Positions 9,399 through 17,090 of a stretch of DNA of 64,000 bases are shown here, piece after piece. The notes under the pieces were generated by a model. The model made no database searches. It saw nothing but the letters and a program-made list of their open reading frames with translations, and was not told where the DNA came from. Each line of letters opens with the position of its first letter. Position 1 is the stretch's first letter. The DNA comes from Actinomyces sp. ph3 (GTDB lineage Bacteria > Actinomycetota > Actinomycetes > Actinomycetales > Actinomycetaceae), in NCBI RefSeq assembly GCF_000308055.1, contig NZ_CAGY01000005.1, positions 186,001 through 250,000 on the forward strand, given 5' to 3'. The position numbers and the translations under genes are program-made.

Positions 9399-10966
9399 AT
9401 TCTGTTGCAACGGCCGTTAACTTTACGGTTCCCGAGATTTCGTGGGCCGCGCTCGCGCCGGTTCTGTGCGTTCTCTGCGGAGGCATCCTTGCGGTACTGG
9501 CCGAGTCCTTCGTGCCGGTACGTGCACGCCGTGCCTCGGTCTTCGGAATTGCCGTCGTCGCGCTGATCGCTTCCGCAGTCGCTCTGGTGATGCGTTGGGC
9601 TGCCGTTCTTGGATCCCCTCAGTCCCTGGGGGAGTACATTGAGGATCCTTTGACGGTTGCAGCTCAGGGAATCTTGGTCCTGATCGCTTTCTTCGCGGTT
9701 CTGGTTATTGCCGATCGTTCCGAGGCCGGAGACGGTGCCTTTGCCGGCCAGCCTTCGGATCGTCCCGGTTCCTCCGATGAAGAGCGTTCCGATTCAAAGG
9801 GTTACCAGCGTTCGGAAATGTTTGCTCTGGTGCTCTTCTCCACCGGCGGCATGATGATCTTCCCGGCGGCGAACTCCTACATCGCGCTCTTCGTGGCTCT
9901 GGAAGTCATGTCTTTGCCGCTGTACATCCTGGCCGCAACGGCACGTCGTCGCCGTCAGCTCTCGCAGGAAGCTGCCCTGAAGTACTTCATCTTGGGTGCC
10001 TTCTCCTCTGGCTTTATGCTCATGGGTTCGGCCTTCCTTTACGGTTACTCAGGTTCGCTGCTGATCTCCAACGCGGCGACTCCCACGGCTCAGACCGCTG
10101 GAATGCAGATTCTTCTGCTCATGGGCACGGTCATGGTCATGGTCGGCCTGCTTTTCAAGGTCGGTGCTGCTCCCTTCCACGCGTGGACTCCTGATGTCTA
10201 CACAGGCGCGCCGACTCCCGTTACCGGCTTCATGGCCGCCGCGGTTAAGCTCGCAGCCTTTGGTGCGATGCTTCGCTTCTTCCAGGTTGTGGCAGCACCC
10301 CTGCAGTGGAGCCTCATCCCGATCATGGTTGTTGTCATCATCTTGACCATGCTGGTGGGCACCTTCGCCGGTGTCGTCCAGATGGATGTCAAGCGCATGC
10401 TTGCCTATTCCTCGATCGCCCACGCGGGCTTCATCCTCATGGGTGTGATCTCGCTGCTGCGCTACTCTGCCGGACACGTTCTCTTCTACGTTCTGGCCTA
10501 TGCGGTTGCAACCATCGGTGCTTTCGGGGTTATTACCCTGGTGCGTTCGCGCGACGATCAGGACACCATCGGTGGGGAAGTGACGGACCTGCGTCGCTGG
10601 GCGGGACTTGGAAAGACCAACCCGGCCCTGGCCTCGGCAATGCTAATCTTCCTGCTGTCTTTCGCGGGCATCCCCTTCACCGGCGGTTTCATTGCGAAGT
10701 TCGTCGTTTTCTCGGATGCTTTCGCAGCTGGAAATGCCTGGCTTGTCGCCCTTGCGTTGGCATGCTCGGCGGTCACCGCCTTCTACTACTTCCGTCTGGT
10801 TCGCGTGATGTTCTTCTCGGAGCCGCGTGAAGACGTTGCGGTTGTTCGCTCCGAAGGTTTCACAGGTGTTGCCATTACCGTGTGTGCTGTGGGTACGATT
10901 GCACTGGGACTCTTCCCGAGTCCGGTTCTGTCTCTACTCAATCAGGTGGTTGTGCTTCTCCCGTGA
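9395..10966 (+). CDS. nuoN: NADH-quinone oxidoreductase subunit N
   Basis: 523 aa third antiporter-like subunit, GTG start overlapping the nuoM stop (GTGA). Family segments ALEVMSLPLYILAATARRRRQ, LKYFILGAFSSGFMLMGSAFLYG and KVGAAPFHAWTPDVYTGAPTPVTGFMAAAVK are seen. Between the third and fourth hydrophobic segments there is a charged insertion of about 30 residues, rich in D, S, E and G (from about 9720 to 9815), which is longer than in enteric NuoN. This gene ends the complex I operon proper, and the next gene overlaps it. Confidence 0.96.
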   Translation: MNSVATAVNFTVPEISWAALAPVLCVLCGGILAVLAESFVPVRARRASVFGIAVVALIASAVALVMRWAAVLGSPQSLGEYIEDPLTVAAQGILVLIAFFAVLVIADRSEAGDGAFAGQPSDRPGSSDEERSDSKGYQRSEMFALVLFSTGGMMIFPAANSYIALFVALEVMSLPLYILAATARRRRQLSQEAALKYFILGAFSSGFMLMGSAFLYGYSGSLLISNAATPTAQTAGMQILLLMGTVMVMVGLLFKVGAAPFHAWTPDVYTGAPTPVTGFMAAAVKLAAFGAMLRFFQVVAAPLQWSLIPIMVVVIILTMLVGTFAGVVQMDVKRMLAYSSIAHAGFILMGVISLLRYSAGHVLFYVLAYAVATIGAFGVITLVRSRDDQDTIGGEVTDLRRWAGLGKTNPALASAMLIFLLSFAGIPFTGGFIAKFVVFSDAFAAGNAWLVALALACSAVTAFYYFRLVRVMFFSEPREDVAVVRSEGFTGVAITVCAVGTIALGLFPSPVLSLLNQVVVLLP

Positions 10967-11973
10967 GCGCCGTAATCGACTTACACGTTCCTGATCTCGA
11001 GGCCCGAATTCTTCCGGGCCTCGAGGCCGTTGAGGACCGTTTGCGCCAGGCCGTGTCCCACTCTCGGGACCTGGTTACAGAATTGACGTCTCACCTAGCC
11101 CAGGCCGGTGGTAAGCGTATGCGCCCCCTGCTGACCTTGGTTGCCGCGCAGTTTGGTGATCCCGAACGCGCGTTGAGCAACGAAGTCCTCACGGCAGCAA
11201 CGGGTATCGAGCTCACGCACTTGGCCTCGCTCTACCACGACGATGTCATGGATTCTGCGCCCACCCGCAGGGGGGTTCCATCGGCTCAACATCTGTGGGG
11301 CAATAACCGCGCGATTCTTGCAGGAGACATCCTCTTTGCACGTGCATCGGCCATGATTGCCACTTTGGGTGATGAAACGGTTCGCTACCACGCCATCACT
11401 TTCGAGCGCCTGTGCATGGGGCAGCTCAATGAAACCTTCGGCCCCCAGGACGGGGATGACCCGCTGAAGTTCTACATCCAGGTGCTGGCTGATAAGACCG
11501 GTTCTCTGGTGGCTTCTGCAGCGGCATTCGGTGCGATGCACGCGGGTGCGGATCAGGCGACAATTGATGCCCTCACTCAGTTTGGTGAGCGTTTGGGAGT
11601 CGCCTTCCAGATCGCCGACGATGTCATTGATTTGGGGCCCGAGGCCGGCGCTTCGGGGAAGACCCCGGGAACTGATCTTCGCGAAGGCGTGGATACTCTT
11701 CCCGTGCTTCTTCTTCGCCGCGCGCAGTCAAATGGCAATCTGGACCCCGAGGGGCAGAAGATTTTGTCCATGCTGGGTGGAGATCTTTCCTCCGATCAGG
11801 CTTTGGCTGCGCTGGTTGAACGCCTGCGTGAGCATGACGTTGTGTCGCAGACACGGGAGCTTGCTCGTCAGTGGTGCGATAGCTCTCTTGAATGCATTGC
11901 CGACCTTCCCGATGGGGAAGCCAAGCAGGCTCTGATCTCTTTTGCCCACCTGATGGTGGATCGCGTCGCCTGA
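10963..11973 (+). CDS. Long-chain polyprenyl diphosphate synthase
   Basis: 336 aa trans-prenyltransferase that condenses isopentenyl diphosphate onto an allylic primer. Both Asp-rich motifs are present: DDVMD at residues 93-97, followed by the RRG of the first motif, and DDVID at 219-223. GGKRMRPLL lies near the N-terminus. Small residues before the first motif would be expected for a long-chain product, so a C35-C45 menaquinone side chain is likely. The GTG start at 10963 overlaps the nuoN stop. Placement at the end of the nuo operon, a menaquinone-reducing complex, supports a quinone role. The chain length cannot be read from the sequence. Confidence 0.9.
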   Translation: MSAVIDLHVPDLEARILPGLEAVEDRLRQAVSHSRDLVTELTSHLAQAGGKRMRPLLTLVAAQFGDPERALSNEVLTAATGIELTHLASLYHDDVMDSAPTRRGVPSAQHLWGNNRAILAGDILFARASAMIATLGDETVRYHAITFERLCMGQLNETFGPQDGDDPLKFYIQVLADKTGSLVASAAAFGAMHAGADQATIDALTQFGERLGVAFQIADDVIDLGPEAGASGKTPGTDLREGVDTLPVLLLRRAQSNGNLDPEGQKILSMLGGDLSSDQALAALVERLREHDVVSQTRELARQWCDSSLECIADLPDGEAKQALISFAHLMVDRVA

Positions 11974-12093
11974 TTGCGCCGCACCCCTCTTGAGGCGTGC
12001 CCTGACCTTCTCAGCTGCCCTGCAGGTCGTCTAATTGTAGGATTGGGACAGGATTAGGGTCGCCTTCCTTGGCGGCCAGAGAAGAGGATACGA

Positions 12094-13596
12094 GTGAGCA
12101 CCTACAACGTCGCCGTCATCGGCGCTGGACCTGCTGGCATCTATGCATCGGATATTTTGTCCAAATCCGGTTTGGACGTGAATATCGACCTATTTGAACG
12201 CCTTCCCGCCCCCTATGGTCTGGTCCGCTACGGTGTTGCTCCCGATCACCCGCGAATCAAGCAGATCATTGTCGCCCTGTACAAGATCCTGCAGCGCGGT
12301 GATATTCGTCTTTTGGGCAATGTTGAGATTGGCCGCGACGTCACTATCGATGACTTGCATGCGCACTACGACGCGATCATCATCGCAACCGGTGCTGACC
12401 GCGATGCCCCGCTGAATATCCCCGGTGTTGATCTGCCTCAGTCCTACGGTGCTGCTGATTTTGTCTCTTGGTATGACGGTCACCCGGACTACCCGCGCAC
12501 CTGGCCGCTGGAAGCGAAATCCGTGGCCGTTTTGGGCGTGGGAAATGTTGCTCTGGATGTTTCCCGTGTTTTGGCCAAGCACGCGGAAGACATGCTCGTG
12601 ACCGAGATCCCGGAAAACGTTGCAAAGGGCCTTGCCGAAAACCCTATTACTGACGTTCATGTCTTTGGTCGTCGTGGCCCCGCCCAGGTGAAGTTCACAC
12701 CGCTGGAACTGCGCGAACTGGGGCATGTTCCCGATGTTGACATCATTGTTTCCGAGGATGACTTCGACTTTGATGAAGGTTCCGAAGAAGCCCTGCGCGC
12801 CTCGAACCAGCAGCGCCAGGTTGTCAAAACTCTGACGAACTACGCGATGGAGGATCCGGAGTCTCACACGGCTTCGCGTCGCATCCATATCCACCTTTTC
12901 CAATCTCCGGTCGAGATCCTCGCCGATGAGAATGGCAATGTCAGCGCGATCCGCACCGAGCGCACCGAGCTGACGGGCGATGGATCCGTACGTGGAACCG
13001 GTGTCATTTCCACCTGGCCCGTCCAGGCTGTCTACCGCGCGATTGGCTACTACTCCTCGCCGGTCCCCGGTCTGCCCTTCGATAAGCGCGCGGGTGTTGT
13101 TCCCAACGTCGAGGGCCGCGTGATTGATTCTGATACGACGAAGAACGAAGATGCCCCGGTGATTCCGGGTATCTATGCAACCGGCTGGATTAAGCGCGGT
13201 CCCGTTGGCCTCATTGGCTCGACGAAGTCCGATGCTCAGCAGACGATTTCGCACCTGGTTGAGGACGCCGAGGCCGGTCGCCTGCATGCGACTTCTTCCG
13301 AGGTTGGTCACGAGGCCATGGTTGCGCTGCTGCGCGAGCGTGGCGTTGAGTTCACGACCTGGGAGGGCTGGGAGCTTCTTGATGCCTACGAGGCCGCGCT
13401 GGGCGAGCAGTTCGGCGAGGTTCCCGGTGGCCGTGGAACGCGCGAGCGCGTAAAGGTCGTGTCACGTCGCGCGATGACCGATATTTCCCAGGGAAAGGAT
13501 GAGGTTCACAAGGACCTGATCGGCGAAATGGGGGAGATGGGTGTTCCTTCCGCCCCCGAGCGTTTTGAGGACTACTCGGGGCCGACTCGCGCCTGA
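12094..13596 (+). CDS. fprA: FprA-type ferredoxin/flavodoxin-NADP+ reductase
   Basis: 500 aa FAD flavoprotein of the adrenodoxin-reductase type, moving electrons between NADPH and ferredoxin. The FAD dinucleotide motif is GAGPAG at residues 10-15. PAPYGLVRYGVAPDHP is the family signature, and the NADP-binding motif GVGNVALD lies near residue 147. The C-terminal ATGW-x4-GPVGLIGSTK segment is conserved. About 40 residues after the usual end of the family (around 455-460) form an extra hydrophilic tail. GTG start at 12094, preceded by AGAAGAGGAT. It stands in its own transcription unit after a 120 base gap. Confidence 0.93.
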   Translation: MSTYNVAVIGAGPAGIYASDILSKSGLDVNIDLFERLPAPYGLVRYGVAPDHPRIKQIIVALYKILQRGDIRLLGNVEIGRDVTIDDLHAHYDAIIIATGADRDAPLNIPGVDLPQSYGAADFVSWYDGHPDYPRTWPLEAKSVAVLGVGNVALDVSRVLAKHAEDMLVTEIPENVAKGLAENPITDVHVFGRRGPAQVKFTPLELRELGHVPDVDIIVSEDDFDFDEGSEEALRASNQQRQVVKTLTNYAMEDPESHTASRRIHIHLFQSPVEILADENGNVSAIRTERTELTGDGSVRGTGVISTWPVQAVYRAIGYYSSPVPGLPFDKRAGVVPNVEGRVIDSDTTKNEDAPVIPGIYATGWIKRGPVGLIGSTKSDAQQTISHLVEDAEAGRLHATSSEVGHEAMVALLRERGVEFTTWEGWELLDAYEAALGEQFGEVPGGRGTRERVKVVSRRAMTDISQGKDEVHKDLIGEMGEMGVPSAPERFEDYSGPTRA

Positions 13597-13617
13597 GACG
13601 GTCACTAAGGAGGCGTT

Positions 13618-14499
13618 ATGCATACGCGTCACTATCACAATGGCCTGAAGACCACCGTGCTTTTGGGCGGGATGTGGGCTCTGCTCCTGGCAATTGGCTA
13701 TGCCATTGCCCTTGGAACGCGGCAGTCCATGTGGATTTTCATCTTCGCCGGGATCGGGCTCATCCAAATCGTCTGGTCCTATTGGAACTCTACGACTATG
13801 GCTTTGCGTTCGATGAATGCCTATCAGGTAACTGAGGCGCAACAGCCTGCGATGTATCGGATTGTTCGCGAGCTGTCACAAAAAGCTGGTCAACCAATGC
13901 CGACGCTTTGGGTGGCTCCCACAATGACGCCGAATGCTTTTGCCACGGGGCGTAACCCTTCGCACGCAGCGGTGTGCTGCACCGAGGGTATTTTGCACCT
14001 GCTCAACGAACGCGAGCTTCGCGGAGTCCTTGGGCATGAGCTGATGCACGTCTACAACCGCGATATCCTGACATCCTCCGTCGCGGCAGCGATGGCAAGT
14101 ATCATGACCTCTATCGCCCAATTCATCTTGTACTTCGGTGGTGGAAGTCGTGATAATCGCGAAGGCGGAGTTCTTTCTGCAATTGGCGGCATCCTGCTAG
14201 CGCTTCTCGCTCCTTTTGCGGCCACACTGATCCAGTTCTCTCTTTCGAGGACTCGCGAATACGATGCAGATGAGGACGGCGCCTACCTGACTGAAGATCC
14301 GCTGGCCTTGGCCTCGGCACTGAAAAAGCTTGAGTCGGGAAATGCTCAGTATCCTCTTCAGGCGACGCCGCAGACTCAGAATGTCTCAGCAATGATGATT
14401 GCGAATCCTTTCAGAGGAAAGGGCTTGCGTAATCTCTTTTCGACTCACCCTCCGATGGATCAGCGTATTGCGCGCCTTGAGCACATCGCGGGCTACTAG
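13618..14499 (+). CDS. htpX: HtpX-like M48 membrane metalloprotease
   Basis: 293 aa zinc protease of family M48B, implicated in membrane-protein quality control. Two N-terminal hydrophobic helices are followed by the zinc motif HELMH at about residues 141-145, with two further hydrophobic segments before the third ligand region (EYDADEDGAYLT). The closing FSTHPPMDQRIARLEHI is typical. ATG start at 13618 with AAGGAGG seven to eight bases upstream, 21 bases after fprA, so co-transcription with fprA is likely. It ends ahead of a strong hairpin shared with the convergent yajQ. Confidence 0.93.
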   Translation: MHTRHYHNGLKTTVLLGGMWALLLAIGYAIALGTRQSMWIFIFAGIGLIQIVWSYWNSTTMALRSMNAYQVTEAQQPAMYRIVRELSQKAGQPMPTLWVAPTMTPNAFATGRNPSHAAVCCTEGILHLLNERELRGVLGHELMHVYNRDILTSSVAAAMASIMTSIAQFILYFGGGSRDNREGGVLSAIGGILLALLAPFAATLIQFSLSRTREYDADEDGAYLTEDPLALASALKKLESGNAQYPLQATPQTQNVSAMMIANPFRGKGLRNLFSTHPPMDQRIARLEHIAGY

Positions 14500-14575
14500 G
14501 AAGTGGCTGACTTCTAAGGACAGACGCGTGAGAACCTTGAAGTCAAACGTGATCATCCAGAACTTATGAATAACC

Positions 14576-14610
14576 TGTGGGGGCATCTAGCAGCGCTAGA
14601 TGCCCCCACA
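14576..14610. terminator. Bidirectional hairpin between htpX and yajQ
   Basis: Perfect 15 bp stem (14576-14590 with 14596-14610) and a five-base loop. It lies between two convergent genes, so it can serve both. There is no clear T-run on the plus side. Confidence 0.8.
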
Positions 14611-14633
14611 GTGTTGCTGTCAGTCGATCTGAG

Positions 14634-15137
14634 TCAGCGGTAGTTTACGAACTGAAGTGCGACCTCAAGTTTTTCTCCCGAGGGGCCCTTGAGCAGTGCG
14701 ATGACTGCTTGGAGATCATCACGAGACTTTGAAGAGACGCGAATTTCATCACCCTGGATCTGCGCTTTGACTCCCTTGGGTCCTTCATCGCGGATCAGTT
14801 TTGTGATTTTCTTCGCAACGTCCTGTTCAATTCCTTCACGCAGGGGTGCAACTAGGCGGTAGATCTTGCCCGATGCCTTCGGCTCGCGATCCTTGAGATC
14901 AAGAGCTTTCAGGGATACTCCTCGGCGAATGAGCTTGGTTTGAAGAACATCAACGATGGCCATGACGCGTTCGGGAGTGTTGGCTTCCATCTCGATTGCG
15001 TCTCCGCTCAGGCGGATCGAGGCGTCAACGCCGCGGAAGTCGTAGCGCGTTGATACTTCTTTTGCGGCTTGATTGACCGCATTGTCGACTTCCTGGCGGT
15101 CTAATTTGGAAACAATGTCAAATGATGAATCGGCCAT
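14634..15137 (-). CDS. yajQ: YajQ family nucleotide-binding protein (UPF0234)
   Basis: 167 aa. The start [20 protein letters not shown] and the end [12 protein letters not shown] match the YajQ/UPF0234 family, whose Xanthomonas member binds cyclic di-GMP; other members bind nucleic acids or are unassigned. The family is two ferredoxin-like domains, and the length here (family about 160-165) is normal. I chose the ATG at 15137 because the AGAGAGG at 15144-15150 lies six bases before it. An ATG two codons upstream would be too close to that site. The product is cytosolic, and the exact ligand in this organism is unknown. Confidence 0.92.
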   Translation of the reverse strand: MADSSFDIVSKLDRQEVDNAVNQAAKEVSTRYDFRGVDASIRLSGDAIEMEANTPERVMAIVDVLQTKLIRRGVSLKALDLKDREPKASGKIYRLVAPLREGIEQDVAKKITKLIRDEGPKGVKAQIQGDEIRVSSKSRDDLQAVIALLKGPSGEKLEVALQFVNYR

Positions 15138-15240
15138 GACCATCCTCTCTTTGTGCTCTATGGCGCACTTGGGTCGCTCTGATTGGCGCGCGACCCGTTC
15201 ATTCTGCTATTCTTCCACAGCACCGATTTTTTCGACGCAT

Positions 15241-15322
15241 GGCAGGTTTCCAGAGCGGCCAAATGGATCTGACTGTAAATCAGACGCTTCGTGCTTCGGG
15301 GGTTCGAATCCCTCACCTGCCA
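15241..15322 (+). tRNA. tRNA-Tyr (anticodon GTA)
   Basis: Class II tRNA of 82 bases with a long variable arm. Acceptor GGCAGGT at 15241-15247 pairs with ACCTGCC at 15315-15321. Anticodon GTA is at 15275-15277, and the T-loop is GGTTCGAATCC. CCA is not encoded. Confidence 0.95.
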
Positions 15323-15407
15323 CAGTCTCGTAGAGACTCGTTGTGATGTCATTCTCACTGACAGGAATTGCTTCGCAGTTCGGTTATGAGTTAGGCTTCT
15401 CGGCGTT

Positions 15408-15480
15408 GCCCCGATAGCTCAGTCGGCAGAGCGTCTCCATGGTAAGGAGAAGGTCAAGGGTTCGATTCCCTTTCGGGGCT
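15408..15480 (+). tRNA. tRNA-Thr (anticodon GGT)
   Basis: 73 bases. Acceptor GCCCCGA at 15408-15414 pairs with TCGGGGC at 15473-15479. Anticodon GGT is at 15441-15443. The cluster tRNA-Tyr, tRNA-Thr, tRNA-Met, rpmG is a familiar actinobacterial arrangement. Confidence 0.95.
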
Positions 15481-15509
15481 CAGGTCGCGGTTTCGACCGC
15501 AGCCGCTGC

Positions 15510-15586
15510 GGCGGGGTAGCTCAGCTGGTCAGAGCGCACGACTCATAATCGTGAGGTCGCGGGTTCGAGCCCCGCCCCCGCTACCA
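15510..15586 (+). tRNA. tRNA-Met, elongator (anticodon CAT)
   Basis: Acceptor GGCGGGG at 15510-15516 pairs with CCCCGCT at 15576-15582, with one G-T wobble. The discriminator A is at 15583 and CCA is encoded at 15584-15586. The anticodon loop reads ctCATaa. The paired first base and the overall form indicate the elongator rather than the initiator. Confidence 0.94.
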
Positions 15587-15636
15587 GACCAACAGAGTCG
15601 CACGCCGACATAAGCAACAGCAAAAGGGGAATCACC

Positions 15637-15807
15637 GTGGCAAGCAAGTCTCAGGACGTTCGCCCCAAGATCACTCTGGCATGCTCGGAGTGCAAGGAGC
15701 GCAACTACATCACCAAGAAGAACCGTCGTAACACGCCGGATCGTCTTGAACTGCAGAAGTACTGCCCGCGTTGCCGCAAGTCTACGCTTCACCGCGAGAC
15801 CCGCTGA
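15637..15807 (+). CDS. rpmG: 50S ribosomal protein L33
   Basis: 56 aa zinc-ribbon ribosomal protein. Two CxxC pairs, CSEC and CPRC, form the zinc site, so this is the C+ form that needs zinc. The product begins [20 protein letters not shown] and ends HRETR, as in the family. GTG start at 15637 with AGGGGA seven bases upstream. In many actinobacteria rpmG is followed closely by MaoC-type dehydratases, murB and then tRNA-Trp-secE. Here the next gene is instead a sialidase-like protein. Confidence 0.96.
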   Translation: MASKSQDVRPKITLACSECKERNYITKKNRRNTPDRLELQKYCPRCRKSTLHRETR

Positions 15808-15822
15808 CGGCGTCGCGCTAAA

Positions 15823-15854
15823 CCCCGAGGAACGCAAGCTCCTCGGGGATTTTT
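15823..15854 (+). terminator. Rho-independent terminator of rpmG
   Basis: Nine-base stem CCCCGAGGA (15823-15831) with TCCTCGGGG (15840-15848), followed by a T-run at 15850-15854. It separates the tRNA/rpmG unit from the sialidase-like gene. Confidence 0.9.
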
Positions 15855-15890
15855 GTTATCTGTTTCCATTTTTCCGCTAGTGTGGTCCCC

Positions 15891-16940
15891 ATGAGTGCCC
15901 GCGTGGATTGTCGTCAGATTGTTGCCCCACTGGATAGGGGCGAGGCCCGCATTCCTGCCCTCGTGACGCTTCCCAGCGGACGCTTGCTTCTCTTTTATGA
16001 CGAGCGGCCAGCCCCGGCCTCGGGAAATGGCTCGGATTTTAATGGGCTGACGATGGCCTCGGACCTTCCCAACCCGAATCGAATTCGTTGGGTGGAGTGC
16101 ACTCTTCCAGCCGAAGATGAAAATGCGTCAAAGTGGAGTACGCCGCGCGATCTTCCTCCTGCCCTTCCTGCGATTACCTCTGATGCGTGTGTGGGGATCG
16201 ATGGTGACGGTCTTCTTCACCTGGCCTGCGCTTCGACTCGTGGTCGAGTGGGATACATGGATTCGCGTGCCGATGGTGAACGCCTTCAGGCGATTCTTGC
16301 GTGGGGGAGCGGCCCGGAGGACCTGCAGGCGCGTGATATTACGGATGAGTTGTACTCTCGCACGGGGGCTGATGCACTCTTCGCAACCTCGGGCTCGACT
16401 GTGACGTGGCAGGGGGCGGTTCTTCTTCCCTATGTTGTGCGAGTGGGTGATCGCACTCATGTGCAGGTGGTTGCCGTACGCGGCGGCGAGATTCAGTGGC
16501 TTTCTGATCCCCTAGTTGGTCCGAGGGGTGTTCTTCTTGATGAGACGACGCTGGCGCTTTGGGATGGACGGCTTGTTGCCAATTGTCGTTTGCAAGGATT
16601 TGAAGGCCGAGGCTCGGGAGCTCGTTACCTTGCATGGGGGGATGGGCGCAGCTGGAGTGGCGGTCAGTTATGGGATTGCGAGGACCCGGGATGCAATGCA
16701 AAACAGCTCGCCGACTTCTTTATTCACCCGCATTCACTCAGTTCACGTAGTGGAGGAACTGTTGTGCGCTTGACTCCTCCTTGGGAAGGAAATGTGCGCG
16801 CCGAGGCCGTTGCTGCCTTGGGTGGGGGAGAGTTTGGGTATAGCGACGTCTGCGTTCGTGGTGACAAGGTTGTTCTTGTGTTTGAACGGGACCGTGGACT
16901 GTGGGAGGCCGTGGTTCCTAGGTGCGAGCTTCTGCCCTAG
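15891..16940 (+). CDS. Sialidase-like BNR/Asp-box protein without signal peptide
   Basis: 349 aa. Near the N-terminus it has ARIPALVTLPSGRLLLFYDERP, with R20-I21-P22 matching the Arg-Ile-Pro motif that opens the exo-sialidase propeller. A weak Asp-box, WGDGRSWSG, lies near residue 245. EFGYSDVCVRGDKVVLVFERD near the end resembles the last conserved blade of sialidases (Tyr, then Glu). No signal peptide, lipobox, sortase motif or transmembrane helix is seen, so the product should stay in the cytosol, unlike secreted NanH enzymes. The ATG has no Shine-Dalgarno, but TAGTGT lies seven bases before it, suggesting a leaderless mRNA. It lies next to the sialic acid uptake genes. Substrate and activity are inferred; it may be an atypical or inactive member. 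Confidence 0.72.
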   Translation: MSARVDCRQIVAPLDRGEARIPALVTLPSGRLLLFYDERPAPASGNGSDFNGLTMASDLPNPNRIRWVECTLPAEDENASKWSTPRDLPPALPAITSDACVGIDGDGLLHLACASTRGRVGYMDSRADGERLQAILAWGSGPEDLQARDITDELYSRTGADALFATSGSTVTWQGAVLLPYVVRVGDRTHVQVVAVRGGEIQWLSDPLVGPRGVLLDETTLALWDGRLVANCRLQGFEGRGSGARYLAWGDGRSWSGGQLWDCEDPGCNAKQLADFFIHPHSLSSRSGGTVVRLTPPWEGNVRAEAVAALGGGEFGYSDVCVRGDKVVLVFERDRGLWEAVVPRCELLP

Positions 16941-16999
16941 AGTTTTTGTGCTGTGTGGGGCAGATCTCAAGGGGTGTATGAAATTGTTATCTGAATATC

Positions 17000-17028
17000 T
17001 TGCGGGAATTTGTCAGACAACATATGCT
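17000..17028 (+). promoter_or_regulatory. Promoter of the sialic acid operon with a GntR-type operator in the spacer
   Basis: TTGCGG at 17000-17005 and TATGCT at 17023-17028 are separated by exactly 17 bases. The spacer contains TTGTCAGACAA at 17010-17020, an interrupted palindrome of the TNGTnnnACNA form used by FadR-subfamily GntR repressors. A repressor bound there would block RNA polymerase. No GntR gene lies in the window, so the regulator would have to be encoded elsewhere. The transcript would start near 17035, giving a leader of about 55 bases. Confidence 0.65.
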
Positions 17029-17090
17029 TGCATCAGCGGACGTGATAAACGGCCCGCACATCCCATTTCTCGAAGATGAGGAGCGAGAAT

